From positions 1-64,000 of the forward strand of contig NZ_JASEEQ010000019.1 of NCBI RefSeq assembly GCF_030019515.1: a stretch of DNA of 64,000 nucleotides. Direction: 5' to 3'. Under the pieces are notes generated by a model. The model was not told the DNA's origin. It did not search any database and saw only the letters and a list, made by a program, of their open reading frames with translations. A program made the position numbers and the translations under genes. The DNA comes from Nocardioides sp. (GTDB taxonomy: Bacteria > Actinomycetota > Actinomycetes > Propionibacteriales > Nocardioidaceae). Below, piece after piece: positions 8,699-16,190 of the stretch. The number at the start of each line of letters is the position of its first letter. The stretch's first letter is position 1.

Positions 8699-8965
8699 TC
8701 ACAGGTAGCACCCCGTCCCGGGCGTCTCCGGGTTCTGCTGCGGCGCTGGGCTCGCCACGTTGGCGTCCGTGACGGCTATGACGTGCAGCGAGTCGCCGGT
8801 GATGACGATCGCCAGGTCGCCCTCGGCGACCGCCGAGACGACCGCGACGGCGTCGGGCCTCGCGAAGAGCGCGTCGACCGACTGCGCGAGCGCCTCGTCG
8901 AAGAGCCGGCGCGCACGCAGCGTGTGCTCGGCCGGGCCGTGGCGTCCTCGGCTCATGCCGATCAC
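8699..8965 (-). CDS. Hypothetical small protein upstream of tape measure (88 aa)
   Basis: I start it at the GTG at 8965 because it overlaps the previous stop as GTGA, the pattern of the whole operon; ATG 8956 is the alternative. The N-terminus is basic (MSRGRHGPAEHTLRARRLF), followed by an acidic beta-rich part (VAEGDLAIVITGDSLHVIAV). The gene occupies the place where tail assembly chaperones normally lie, but no chaperone-like frameshift pair is evident. Function unknown. Confidence 0.62.
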   Translation of the reverse strand: MIGMSRGRHGPAEHTLRARRLFDEALAQSVDALFARPDAVAVVSAVAEGDLAIVITGDSLHVIAVTDANVASPAPQQNPETPGTGCYL

Positions 8966-9264
8966 CCCCGGAACTGCTCGACGTCGGCGAGCGCCTGAGC
9001 TACGGCTGCCTTCGCTGCCTGGCGGTGAGACCACGCGGCGTGCTCGGCGCGCTCCAGCGGCGCGAGCATGGCCTGATCGAAGCGCCCGAACGCCTTGACC
9101 TGCCCGGTCGGGAGCCCGAACTCGTCGACGACGGCGTTGCGCTGCTGCGCCTCGTAGTAGGCCTCGCGATACGCCGCGGAGGCGACCGCCCACGCCTGGT
9201 CCGCGCGGGCGAGGTAGGCCTCCGCGGCCGACCACCGGGCGATCGCGTCGTCGACGACGTTCAT
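8962..9264 (-). CDS. Hypothetical Ala-rich helical protein (100 aa)
   Basis: The ATG overlaps the preceding stop as ATGA. The protein is almost wholly helical and rich in Ala, Glu and Arg with heptad-like spacing (DDAIARWSAAEAYLARADQA and EHAAWSHRQAAKAAVAQAL). That suggests a coiled-coil or scaffold-like small protein, not an enzyme. It lies in the tape measure operon. No family recognised. Confidence 0.65.
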   Translation of the reverse strand: MNVVDDAIARWSAAEAYLARADQAWAVASAAYREAYYEAQQRNAVVDEFGLPTGQVKAFGRFDQAMLAPLERAEHAAWSHRQAAKAAVAQALADVEQFRG

Positions 9265-9665
9265 GACGCCTCTCCCTGTTCGGCGATGGCGTCCAGCGCG
9301 GCCGCGGGGATGCGGCACACGCGGCCGCCGAGGCGGATCACCGGCAGCTCGCCCGAGACGACGCGGCGCCGGACGGTGCGTTCGCTGATGCCCAGTCGCT
9401 GGGCGGCCTGGCCGTAGGTCAACGCGATCAGCTCCGCTCGTCGTGTGCCGGCGCCGTCGGCCGGTTCCGCCTCACTGTGGGCCGGCGTCGACCGGTGCGC
9501 GAGTTCTGGCCGCTCCTGGCCGCTCCGGGCCTCAAGTGACCGCAGGAGCAGGAGCAGGTCCGGGGCTGGCCAGCCGCCGTTGCGGCGCAGCTGGCGCACG
9601 TGCGCCCGCAGCGCGGCAGTGAGTTGCGCGAGCGTCGTCGGGTCGTCGTCGAGCACCACGATCAC
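9261..9665 (-). CDS. Helix-turn-helix DNA-binding protein, excisionase type (134 aa)
   Basis: Residues about 82-130 form an excisionase/MerR-like helix-turn-helix: LTYGQAAQRLGISERTVRRR, then SGELPVIRLGGRVCRIP. The first 80 residues form an acidic helical region starting MIVVLDDDPTTLAQL. The GTG start overlaps the previous stop (GTGA), so I reject the longer upstream reading. It is a second Xis-like gene in the operon and may regulate the downstream tail gene or excision. Confidence 0.78.
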   Translation of the reverse strand: MIVVLDDDPTTLAQLTAALRAHVRQLRRNGGWPAPDLLLLLRSLEARSGQERPELAHRSTPAHSEAEPADGAGTRRAELIALTYGQAAQRLGISERTVRRRVVSGELPVIRLGGRVCRIPAAALDAIAEQGEAS

Positions 9666-10414
9666 GTCAGGTGCCTCCCTATGATCCGGGTGGCCGCGGT
9701 GCCGCTCAGCGTCGTGTGCTCGAGCAGCGCGCCGGCCAGGGCCTCGACCGCCGGCCACTGGCTCTCCAGGTGCGCCCGGACGTCGGCGCGCAAGAACGCG
9801 AGGTGCGCCGCGCACACCTTGGGGTCCCGGCCCGGGTTGAGCTCGAGCACGCCGCGCCACGCCCTCGCCTCGTCGGTCCGGTCGCGCTTGGGCAGCAGCT
9901 TCCGGGCAGCATCACCGGCGGCGAACTCCTCGGCATCCGCGGAGGACGCGGGCGCGCTCTCAACGATGGCGCGATCGACGGCGTTCACCCGCGGCACAGA
10001 TGCGGTGACCCCGGCGGTGAGCAGCAGGCGGCAGCGGTGCAGCCGTAGCGCCAAGTCCTCGGCCTCCTTGCCAGCCAGGAGGACCATCACGTCGCGCTCG
10101 GCCACGTCCCGGACCCACGCGTAGGCCTCCTCGTTGGACACCCACGTCGCCCGGCCTCCTGCGAGCAAGTCCCCGTCACCGTCCCGGCGCAGGGCAGGGA
10201 CCTCGGACAGCCCCGCGTACGTCGAGCCGGGCGAGATCGTCACGCTTCCCGTGCGGCCGAGCAGGCGGACGCCTGCAACGGTATGGCCGGCTTCGTGAAA
10301 CGCGAGCGCGACCCGACTCCACTGCGACAGCGAGGCCGGCGCGCGGATCACTGGCGCGGTCCGGGCACAGGTCGCGGCTGCGGCTGCGGGTGCAGGTGCG
10401 GGTCGGGTGCTCAT
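9662..10414 (-). CDS. Stand-alone HEAGH zinc peptidase, FtsH/M41-like
   Basis: The 250-residue protein carries HEAGH at 40-44 inside ALAFHEAGHTVAG and, some 70 residues later, LLAGKEAEDLAL (112-123). That spacing and pattern match the zinc site of the FtsH peptidase domain (M41), where the second motif supplies the acidic ligand. No AAA+ ATPase or membrane segment is present, so it cannot work as a classical FtsH. It may process an element or host protein directly. The start overlaps the upstream stop as ATGA. Confidence 0.75.
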   Translation of the reverse strand: MSTRPAPAPAAAAATCARTAPVIRAPASLSQWSRVALAFHEAGHTVAGVRLLGRTGSVTISPGSTYAGLSEVPALRRDGDGDLLAGGRATWVSNEEAYAWVRDVAERDVMVLLAGKEAEDLALRLHRCRLLLTAGVTASVPRVNAVDRAIVESAPASSADAEEFAAGDAARKLLPKRDRTDEARAWRGVLELNPGRDPKVCAAHLAFLRADVRAHLESQWPAVEALAGALLEHTTLSGTAATRIIGRHLT

Positions 10415-10827
10415 CCCCGCGCCTCGTCCCGGGCTTGGGCCTCTCGGCGCCGCCGCAGCCGCTCGGCCTTCTCGGCCTGCCGGCGAGCGCGGTCCACCTG
10501 GCACAGCGGCACCACGGGCCGGTCGCCGCGGTGAACCGGGATCGTCGAGCCGCAGTCGATGCACGTCAGGACGTAGCGCGCCGCGACCACGACCGCGACC
10601 ACGGCCGGCCCCTCCTCGGCCTCGCGCCGCAGCGCCACCTCGGCCACCGCGCGCTGCCGGGTGCTACCGCGCAACGGCACGCTGCGGCCGCACGACGCGC
10701 ACCCCAGGCCGGGGGTGCCGTCGCGGTGCTCGAACAGCCCCAGCTGCTCGGGGTCGGCGCAGCCAGGGCGATGGGTGAACCAGGCGGCCAGCTCGGCCGG
10801 TGGCCGGACAACACCTCGCTCACGCAT
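10411..10827 (-). CDS. Double CxxC zinc-ribbon protein (138 aa)
   Basis: The protein has two CxxC knuckles, CASC near residue 42 and CIDC near residue 87, which could form one or two zinc ribbons. A highly basic C-terminal helix follows (ARRQAEKAERLRRRREAQAR). This layout fits nucleic-acid binding. ATG 10827 is preferred because it overlaps the previous gene by eight bases. No specific family recognised. Confidence 0.65.
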   Translation of the reverse strand: MRERGVVRPPAELAAWFTHRPGCADPEQLGLFEHRDGTPGLGCASCGRSVPLRGSTRQRAVAEVALRREAEEGPAVVAVVVAARYVLTCIDCGSTIPVHRGDRPVVPLCQVDRARRQAEKAERLRRRREAQARDEARG

Positions 10828-11209
10828 CGCCGCACCTCGCCTCCACGAGCGCCCGCAGGCCGGCAATCGAGGACAGGTAGGTCGCCAACCCGCCGATCAG
10901 CTCGTCGAAAACCTCGTCGCGGGCCTCCCGCGGGAAACGCACCTCGAGCACGTCCAGGTCGCGCTCCAGTAGCTCCGACGCCGCGTCCAGCTCCTGGAGC
11001 GCTTCCGCCTGCGTCGGGACGGCGGTCAGCCCGGCTGCCGGCTGCAGAGCGGCCGACTGCTGGGCGTTCATCTCGTGTCGGCCCAGCTTCGTCGGTCGCC
11101 GGCTCGCGGCCTTGCGACACCGGTCGTTGTCCGGGCAAAACCTCGCCCGGGGCGACCGGGTTTCGAAGGCGCGGCCGCACTCGGCACACGTCACGGTTCG
11201 AATCTGCAT
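10820..11209 (-). CDS. Zinc-finger protein with C-terminal coiled coil (129 aa)
   Basis: Cys8, Cys11, Cys25 and Cys31 (CAECGRAF, then FCPDNDRC) form a small treble-clef or ribbon. A helical, acidic C-terminal half (ALQELDAASELLERDLDVLE) looks like a coiled coil. GAGGAG lies just before the ATG at 11209; the in-frame extension to 11440 is rejected because its composition is out-of-frame-like. The 167-base gap upstream (11210-11376) shows no gene and may hold an internal promoter. Confidence 0.65.
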   Translation of the reverse strand: MQIRTVTCAECGRAFETRSPRARFCPDNDRCRKAASRRPTKLGRHEMNAQQSAALQPAAGLTAVPTQAEALQELDAASELLERDLDVLEVRFPREARDEVFDELIGGLATYLSSIAGLRALVEARCGDA

Positions 11210-11376
11210 CAGGTACTCCTCAAGGTCGCCGTCTGTGACGGGGCGGCGGTCACGGCGGTCACTGTGACCACGGAACGGCCCGGGGTGGGAAAGGGACGCG
11301 GCGAGGGTGTCCGCGCTCTCCGGCGGACCCGTCTGGACCCCGCCCCCGGGGCCGCGGCCCGCGAGCTGGACGCGGA

Positions 11377-11667
11377 TCACGTCGAGGCCTCGTCGGCCAG
11401 GCGCCGAAACTCGATCTCGTCGGTCAGCAGCTCCAGCCATCCCGCCAGCCGCGCATCGGGCCAGTGGCGGATCAGGCCGGGGAAGCCAGAGGCGCGCAGG
11501 TCGGCCGCCTCGTCTCGCACGGCCGGACTGAACGCGTCAGGGTCGTCGGCCACCGTCGCGCAGTCGGTGTCGAAGCGGTCGGACTCGACGTACTCGGTGA
11601 ACGCCTCGGTCGGGGCGCAGTAGAAGCACTGCGGGCACCACAGCCAGTCCACGCCGTTCTCGTCCAT
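11377..11667 (-). CDS. Hypothetical acidic protein (96 aa)
   Basis: The product begins MDENGVDWLWCPQCFY; the lone CPQC pair and one more Cys could bind metal or form a dimeric site. The rest is acidic and helical. The ATG shares one base with the upstream HNH stop (TGATG), which shows tight coupling. No known family. Confidence 0.62.
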   Translation of the reverse strand: MDENGVDWLWCPQCFYCAPTEAFTEYVESDRFDTDCATVADDPDAFSPAVRDEAADLRASGFPGLIRHWPDARLAGWLELLTDEIEFRRLADEAST

Positions 11668-11945
11668 CACAGGATCAACCTCCTCGGTCTCACGGAACGC
11701 TTGCGGCGCCGGCGGTTGCCGTACGTCGCCCCCTTGCTGGCGTTGCAGTGCAGGCAGGCAGGCAGCCAAAGCCCGACCTCGAACGCCAGGTCTGGGCGCG
11801 CAGCCACCGGGACGGTGTGCTCGACGGTGTCGGCGCGGCCCGTGCAGCCAGCCAGCTTGAGCGCGCAGCTCGGGTTCAGCGCCAGGAAGGCGGCGCGCAG
11901 GGCCTTGTACTTGCGCTGGTTGCGGGGGTCGCCCGGCTTGCCCAT
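11667..11945 (-). CDS. HNH endonuclease (92 aa)
   Basis: The small protein has the phage-type HNH layout: Cys27 and Cys34 (PSCALKLAGC), VEHTVP with His43, and CLHCNASKG with Cys64, Cys67 and Asn68. It ends in a very basic tail. In many actinophages such an HNH gene lies beside terminase and helps packaging; no terminase is visible here. It may serve element mobility or a helper phage's packaging reaction, which is inference. It begins one base after the WhiB stop. Confidence 0.85.
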   Translation of the reverse strand: MGKPGDPRNQRKYKALRAAFLALNPSCALKLAGCTGRADTVEHTVPVAARPDLAFEVGLWLPACLHCNASKGATYGNRRRRKRSVRPRRLIL

Positions 11946-11946
11946 C

Positions 11947-12468
11947 TCAGCGCACCGCCTGACTCGACGTCGCGGTAAGCCATGCCGGGAAGCCGCGCCG
12001 GCTGACCCTGCTCCGGCAGGCGCCGGAGCAGAAGCGGGTCCCGCGCCGGGTGGCCAGGTAGGCGGCGCCGCACTCCTCGCAGACCTGCGCCGCCGGCCCG
12101 CGGGGCTGGGCCGGGGTCTCGGCCGCTTCGTCGGGATCCGGCACGCCCGCAGCTGCACGCTCGAGCGCGGCCCGGCGTGCCGCCTTGCTGCCGCCCGCGG
12201 CTGAGCTCGGCGTGAGGTCGACCCCGCCCCACACCCCGGCGGGCTCGTCGTTCGCGAGCGCGAACACCGCGCAGGCCAGGCGCGCCGGACACGCACGGCA
12301 GGCCGCCGCAGCCTCGGCCCGGTCGGCTCGGAGCTCGGAGTGGAACGGCGCCGGGTCGCGCTGGCACGGCGTCAACCGGCCGCGGTCGGCCAGGTCGTCA
12401 AGCGCCCGGGCCAAGGCGAACCACACCGAGCGGGCCGGCCAGTCGATGGCGAGCAACTCGGGGATCAT
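11947..12468 (-). CDS. WhiB-like iron-sulfur regulator with C-terminal zinc finger
   Basis: Residues 28-85 are a WhiB domain: Cys35, then Cys57, Cys60 and Cys66 (CRACPARLAC) to hold a 4Fe-4S cluster, followed by GVWGG at 78-82. WhiB proteins act with the principal sigma factor and are confined to actinobacteria and their phages. Unusually, a second cysteine set (130, 133, 147, 151: CEECG, then FCSGAC) follows on a basic C-terminal extension, so this 173-residue protein is about twice the usual size. It probably regulates element or host promoters. Confidence 0.85.
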   Translation of the reverse strand: MIPELLAIDWPARSVWFALARALDDLADRGRLTPCQRDPAPFHSELRADRAEAAAACRACPARLACAVFALANDEPAGVWGGVDLTPSSAAGGSKAARRAALERAAAGVPDPDEAAETPAQPRGPAAQVCEECGAAYLATRRGTRFCSGACRSRVSRRGFPAWLTATSSQAVR

Positions 12469-12481
12469 CGGGTCACCTGCC

Positions 12482-12702
12482 GGGGTGGGCGTGGTGGGCG
12501 TGGTGCCCGTCGTCCGGGCGCACTCCCCATATACGGCGCCCTGCCTACCTTCTTCATTCTTAGCGAACAGAGGAATAGCCCGGAAGAAGCCCACCACGCC
12601 CACCACGCCCACCCCTTTTGGTGTTGTCGCAGGTCAGACCCACCGACGTGGGGGTGGGCTTTGGGGTGGGCTTGTGCCTCCCGGGGTGGGCTTTGGGGTG
12701 GG
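12482..12702. repeat. GGGGTGGGC iteron/inverted-repeat region, possible origin
   Basis: This 271-base gap between WhiB and the ATPase gene (12469-12739) holds no gene but dense repeats. A perfect 24-bp inverted repeat lies at 12482-12505 and 12592-12615. A perfect 20-bp direct repeat lies at 12651-12670 and 12683-12702. All are built from GGGGTGGGC or GTGGGCGTG units. Between the inverted arms is a relatively AT-rich stretch (about 12528-12575). Repeats next to a helicase-like gene suggest a replication origin or an operator array. Confidence 0.5.
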
Positions 12703-12739
12703 TGTGAACCGGCGGCAGCCGAGTTGGCGAGCAGGGCGC

Positions 12740-14341
12740 TCATGACCCGATCACCCGCAGCCCGCCGCCCGCTTCGGGCCACTCCTCGACCTCCACCAGC
12801 TCGAAGCTGTAGCGCGTCGACCCACGGACTGTGCTGGTCGCCCAGTGCACGCCGAGAGCGGCGAGGCCCTCGCGAAGGTGGTTGAGCACTTCGGGAATCC
12901 GGCGTGCCGACGAGGGCCAGCCGGTGCCGAAGCGGTCCGGGTGCGTGGCGAACATACCCGCCTCCAGGAGCAGCTCCGAGGCCTTACCCGACCATCGCCC
13001 GTGCCGGGCCTCAAGCAGCGTCAGGAGAGCGGCGCCGAACGTGTCCTCGGCGGCCGTGCGCTGCTTCACACGCCGGCTCTGCGCGGCGTACGCCGCGAGC
13101 AGGCCAGCCGGGCAGCCGAGGATGTGGCCCGCGGCCGCCCCTTCGTCGAGCGCCGCCAGCACCCGCGCGTGCGCCGCCATCCGGTGCTCGGTCGGGGCGG
13201 GGACCTGGTCCACGTAGGCCAGCACCGCCGCGACGGCGTCGCAGACCGCGCCGAGCAGACGCCCGTGCTGGGCGTCGAAGGCGGCCTGTAGCTCCGCGTC
13301 GTCGATGCGGTGCTCGATCGGCGGCACCTCGAGCGTGATCAGCCGGTCGAGGGCGTCGGGTCGCAGGCCGGCGGGAACACCGACCGCGGTCAGACCGAGC
13401 GGCCGTTGGATCGGCCTGACGTTGAGGGCGTTGTCTGAGTACAGGGCCCTGGTCTCCCGTGCGGTGCCAGTCACCAGCGTGCACAGCTCGTCGGAGACGG
13501 CGCCCGAGACGCTGGTCAGGTTGTCCCACAACGGGATCGCCCGGTGGAGGCCGCGAACCTGGTCGTCGGCGAAGTTCCGCCCGAACGCCGAGCCGAGCGC
13601 CGACGGCGGGGACGGCTCCAAGATCGAGGCGACCAGCCGCAACCGCGTGGACTTGCCCGCTCCTGGCGGACCGACCAGCAGCATCCCGGGCCGCACCGAG
13701 GCGGCGAAGGGCAGGCCGACGAGCCAGCCCACCAGCGCCCGGAAGGCCTCGTCAGCCGGGTCGACGGCCAGGAGCGGCGCGAGGTCGACCAGGCGACCGC
13801 CGCGGCTCGGGGAGGGCAGCGGCTTCGTGGCGTGCGAGCGCCGGAACACGACGCCGGCGGGCGCCGCCCCGACCGACCAGCCGTCGGCGGTGATCGTCAC
13901 GACCCGGCCGTCGGCCCAACCCAGGTCAATGGCCACGAGGCCTTCGTCGACGTCGTGGTGGAACCGCAACGCCAGCTGCGCCTCGGGGCCCTCGTGCGCT
14001 CGCGCCTGGAGGTGCATCAACACGGTGTCGGCCACCGCGCGGGTGATCGGCGCACCGGGGACGACGAGCCCACTGAGTCGCACGATCCGGTGCCGCAGCT
14101 CCCCGCCGATCTCGAGCGCGACCCCGGGCGAGCCATGCAACGGCCCCAGCCCGTGGTCGGCCCGCGGCACCGCGTACGCCGTGCCCTCGTGGTGCGTCAG
14201 CGCGTACACCGTCGCGAAGTGATTGATCAGGAGCCGGACCGGGCTCGCCTTGACCGCCGCTACCGCGCCCGGTGCGCCGGCCTTGGGCGGCTCGCCGGTC
14301 GTCGGCGCATCGTCTGCTGCGTTGTGGGGCTCTTCGCTCAC
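12740..14341 (-). CDS. SF3/D5-like replication ATPase
   Basis: The 533-residue protein has a clear Walker A, GPPGAGKST, at about residues 220-228. A Walker-B-like IPLWDNLTSV and sensor-type IQRPLGLTAVG follow, an order like phage D5/SF3 helicases and plasmid-primase ATPases. The first 200 residues lack recognisable primase catalytic motifs. The GTG at 14341 overlaps the upstream stop as GTGA and is preferred over 14383. It most likely unwinds the element origin, with the repeat region immediately downstream as its probable target. A generic AAA ATPase is the alternative. Confidence 0.75.
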   Translation of the reverse strand: MSEEPHNAADDAPTTGEPPKAGAPGAVAAVKASPVRLLINHFATVYALTHHEGTAYAVPRADHGLGPLHGSPGVALEIGGELRHRIVRLSGLVVPGAPITRAVADTVLMHLQARAHEGPEAQLALRFHHDVDEGLVAIDLGWADGRVVTITADGWSVGAAPAGVVFRRSHATKPLPSPSRGGRLVDLAPLLAVDPADEAFRALVGWLVGLPFAASVRPGMLLVGPPGAGKSTRLRLVASILEPSPPSALGSAFGRNFADDQVRGLHRAIPLWDNLTSVSGAVSDELCTLVTGTARETRALYSDNALNVRPIQRPLGLTAVGVPAGLRPDALDRLITLEVPPIEHRIDDAELQAAFDAQHGRLLGAVCDAVAAVLAYVDQVPAPTEHRMAAHARVLAALDEGAAAGHILGCPAGLLAAYAAQSRRVKQRTAAEDTFGAALLTLLEARHGRWSGKASELLLEAGMFATHPDRFGTGWPSSARRIPEVLNHLREGLAALGVHWATSTVRGSTRYSFELVEVEEWPEAGGGLRVIGS

Positions 14342-15078
14342 GCCCGCCACACCGCCAGGAAGTAGGTGCGAGCGCCGTACCACGAGCGCCCCGGAGGCAA
14401 CGCCTCGAGCCGCACGGCAGGGTCGGCCGCGATCACGCCCAGGTGGGCGTAGTCGACGTCGTCGAGGTGGTAGGGCTGCGCGACGATCACAGCCGGCTCG
14501 CCGTCACGGGTCCACGTCGAGATGTGATCGGGCCAGCTGAGTGGCATCGGGTTGAGGTCGCTGGCCGTGCCGGGCGCGACAGGCCAGCCGGCCACCTGGT
14601 CGTCGGTCCGGCAGGCGCCGTAGCAGCGCCTCCCGGTCGTCAGCCAGGCGCGGCAGGCGTGGCCACGGAGCGAGCGGCGCAGGCCCAGAGGCTCGGCCCA
14701 CTCGAGCAGCCGTTGACGAGTAGCCATGTAGAGGTTGGGCCCGTAGGGCCAGCCGAACGTACAGCCCCAATCGCCGCGGCCGTCCCGCACCAGGCCGATG
14801 CCCGGCGCCCGTGCGTCGAGCTCGTCGACCAGGCGCTCATCGGCCTCCGTCGCGTGGTAGTAACAGCAGCGCCGACCGTCCGGGAAGATCAGGCCGGCGT
14901 ACCTGCACCGCACACAGTCCGGGTGGGCGGGGACTGTGACCCCGCCGTCCCAGCACGAGGGCGTCGCGACGCCTACGCTGGAGGTGTCACTCTTGCTTGG
15001 CGGCGAGGTGTTGGAGGTCGTCCGGTTCAGCGCCGGGCGGCCTCTGCCGCTCTCAGGCGGCCCCTCTGCCTGGCTCAT
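14338..15078 (-). CDS. Hypothetical Cys-rich protein between Xis and ATPase (246 aa)
   Basis: I do not recognise this protein. It has several cysteine pairs (CVRCRYAG, RRCCYYH, GHACRAW, RRCYGAC) spread over 150 residues, suggesting metal binding. A C-terminal half (HLDDVDYAHLGVIAADP) looks globular. The start overlaps the previous stop as ATGA, and the stop overlaps the ATPase start as GTGA. Its place before the ATPase suggests a replication role, perhaps primer synthesis, but no catalytic motif proves this. Confidence 0.62.
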   Translation of the reverse strand: MSQAEGPPESGRGRPALNRTTSNTSPPSKSDTSSVGVATPSCWDGGVTVPAHPDCVRCRYAGLIFPDGRRCCYYHATEADERLVDELDARAPGIGLVRDGRGDWGCTFGWPYGPNLYMATRQRLLEWAEPLGLRRSLRGHACRAWLTTGRRCYGACRTDDQVAGWPVAPGTASDLNPMPLSWPDHISTWTRDGEPAVIVAQPYHLDDVDYAHLGVIAADPAVRLEALPPGRSWYGARTYFLAVWRA

Positions 15079-15293
15079 GCCGACACCGACTTGGCCGCCT
15101 CGGCGTACTGGCGCTCGATCCACGCGTCCACGTCCGACGCCTTGGCCACCACGGTGCGCCCCAGCTTGAACATCCGTGGACCTTCGTCGTAGCCCGCGGT
15201 CTGCCGGTGGCGGTACCAACGGATCGTGCCCTCCGGCTTGCACGTCCTCACGGCAATGTCCGGGATGTTCAAGATCTTGTCGTCATCAAGCAC
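15075..15293 (-). CDS. Excisionase-like helix-turn-helix protein (72 aa)
   Basis: The small basic protein reads ILNIPDIAVRTCKPEGTIRW, then FKLGRTVVAKASDVDAWIER, the winged-helix pattern of Xis/AlpA proteins. The GTG start is preceded by AGGAGG at ideal spacing. It is the first gene of the long minus-strand operon and is divergent from the integrase module. That is the normal place for a recombination directionality factor or early regulator. Confidence 0.85.
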   Translation of the reverse strand: MLDDDKILNIPDIAVRTCKPEGTIRWYRHRQTAGYDEGPRMFKLGRTVVAKASDVDAWIERQYAEAAKSVSA

Positions 15294-15383
15294 CTTGGCC
15301 TCCTGTGCGTATCGAGGGTTCTCAATACAGATCAGCGTGGGCTACTATTGACTTCGTTACAACTCTCTGGTTATCTACGGGCT
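15294..15383. promoter_or_regulatory. Divergent promoter region between the xis operon and the integrase module
   Basis: Going right, TTGACT (15348-15353) and TTATCT (15371-15376) are 17 bp apart and put the transcription start at or next to the ATG at 15384, which lacks a ribosome binding site; that transcript would be leaderless. An inverted pair TCAATA (15322-15327) and TATTGA (15346-15351) could be an operator. The -10 match is poor, so the promoter call is moderate. Confidence 0.4.
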
Positions 15384-16190
15384 ATGACACCAGCAACGCA
15401 AGAAGAACTCTGGTTCCGAGGGGGCCGGATCATCCGGCCTCAGGATCCGACGGCCCAAGATGGAGACATCGTCTGGTCGCGCGAGCACGACGATGCGCCG
15501 GCATCGCCAGGGCCCGACGACCTGCTCGACCGGTACTGCCGCCTAGCGATCGCGACGCCCGAAGAGGTCGCAGAGTTCATTGCGGCCAACGGCCTTCCAG
15601 AGGTCGGCGGCTTCAAGGGGACAGACGGCAAGGAGCCCGATTGGCGGCAGCAGTTCCCCGACGACCCCGGCAGGGTGCCGGCAAACCGAATCCGCGAACA
15701 CGCACGAGCCGTTGCCGCGGCTCGCAGGGTTGGGGCAGCCCTCGTCGCCCGCCGGCCCGGCGAGCTGGACGACTGGCTCGACGCGCATCGATTCCTGAAC
15801 CCGAGCGAGCGCCGCGCGACCCGACCCGCCTGGCTTCAACAAGAGCTCGGCAACTGGTCATTCGAGCGCGAGCGGTTCGCGGGATTGGTCTCCGACTTCC
15901 TCGCTGCCAGCGGGGTCTACACCGGCGTCAACTGGTCGGACTACAAGCGCCTCGCGATCGTCCCGGTCAGGAGCACCTTCCTCGGGGCCATCGCGCTCCT
16001 GCTCGCGCGGGAGATAGGCGCCGAGGAGCGGTACTCCTGCGCTTCCTGCGGGGCGCCAGTCGATCGACGCCGCCCGCCGCGTGAGGGTGAGTCGGTCTAC
16101 TGCGATCGCCCGGAGTGCAAGCGCGAGCAGCAGCGGCGCAACCAAGCCGCCTGGCGGGCAAAGAAGGCCGCGGAGAGGAGCGGGTCCTGA
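15384..16190 (+). CDS. Zinc-ribbon regulator-like protein preceding integrase (268 aa)
   Basis: The ATG at 15384 is the first possible start after the divergent promoter, and the stop shares bases with the integrase ATG (TGATG), so the two are co-translated. The N-terminal 200 residues are helical and unrecognised. The C-terminus has CASCGAPVDRR, then YCDRPECK, a four-cysteine ribbon followed by a basic tail. Such a protein in front of int may regulate lysogeny or help recombination; neither is shown. Confidence 0.68.
   Translation: MTPATQEELWFRGGRIIRPQDPTAQDGDIVWSREHDDAPASPGPDDLLDRYCRLAIATPEEVAEFIAANGLPEVGGFKGTDGKEPDWRQQFPDDPGRVPANRIREHARAVAAARRVGAALVARRPGELDDWLDAHRFLNPSERRATRPAWLQQELGNWSFERERFAGLVSDFLAASGVYTGVNWSDYKRLAIVPVRSTFLGAIALLLAREIGAEERYSCASCGAPVDRRRPPREGESVYCDRPECKREQQRRNQAAWRAKKAAERSGS

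Noticed and set aside
12482..12702. A CRISPR array
   Set aside because: The repeats are of mixed length and orientation, with no regular spacer pattern and no cas genes. They fit iterons or operators better.
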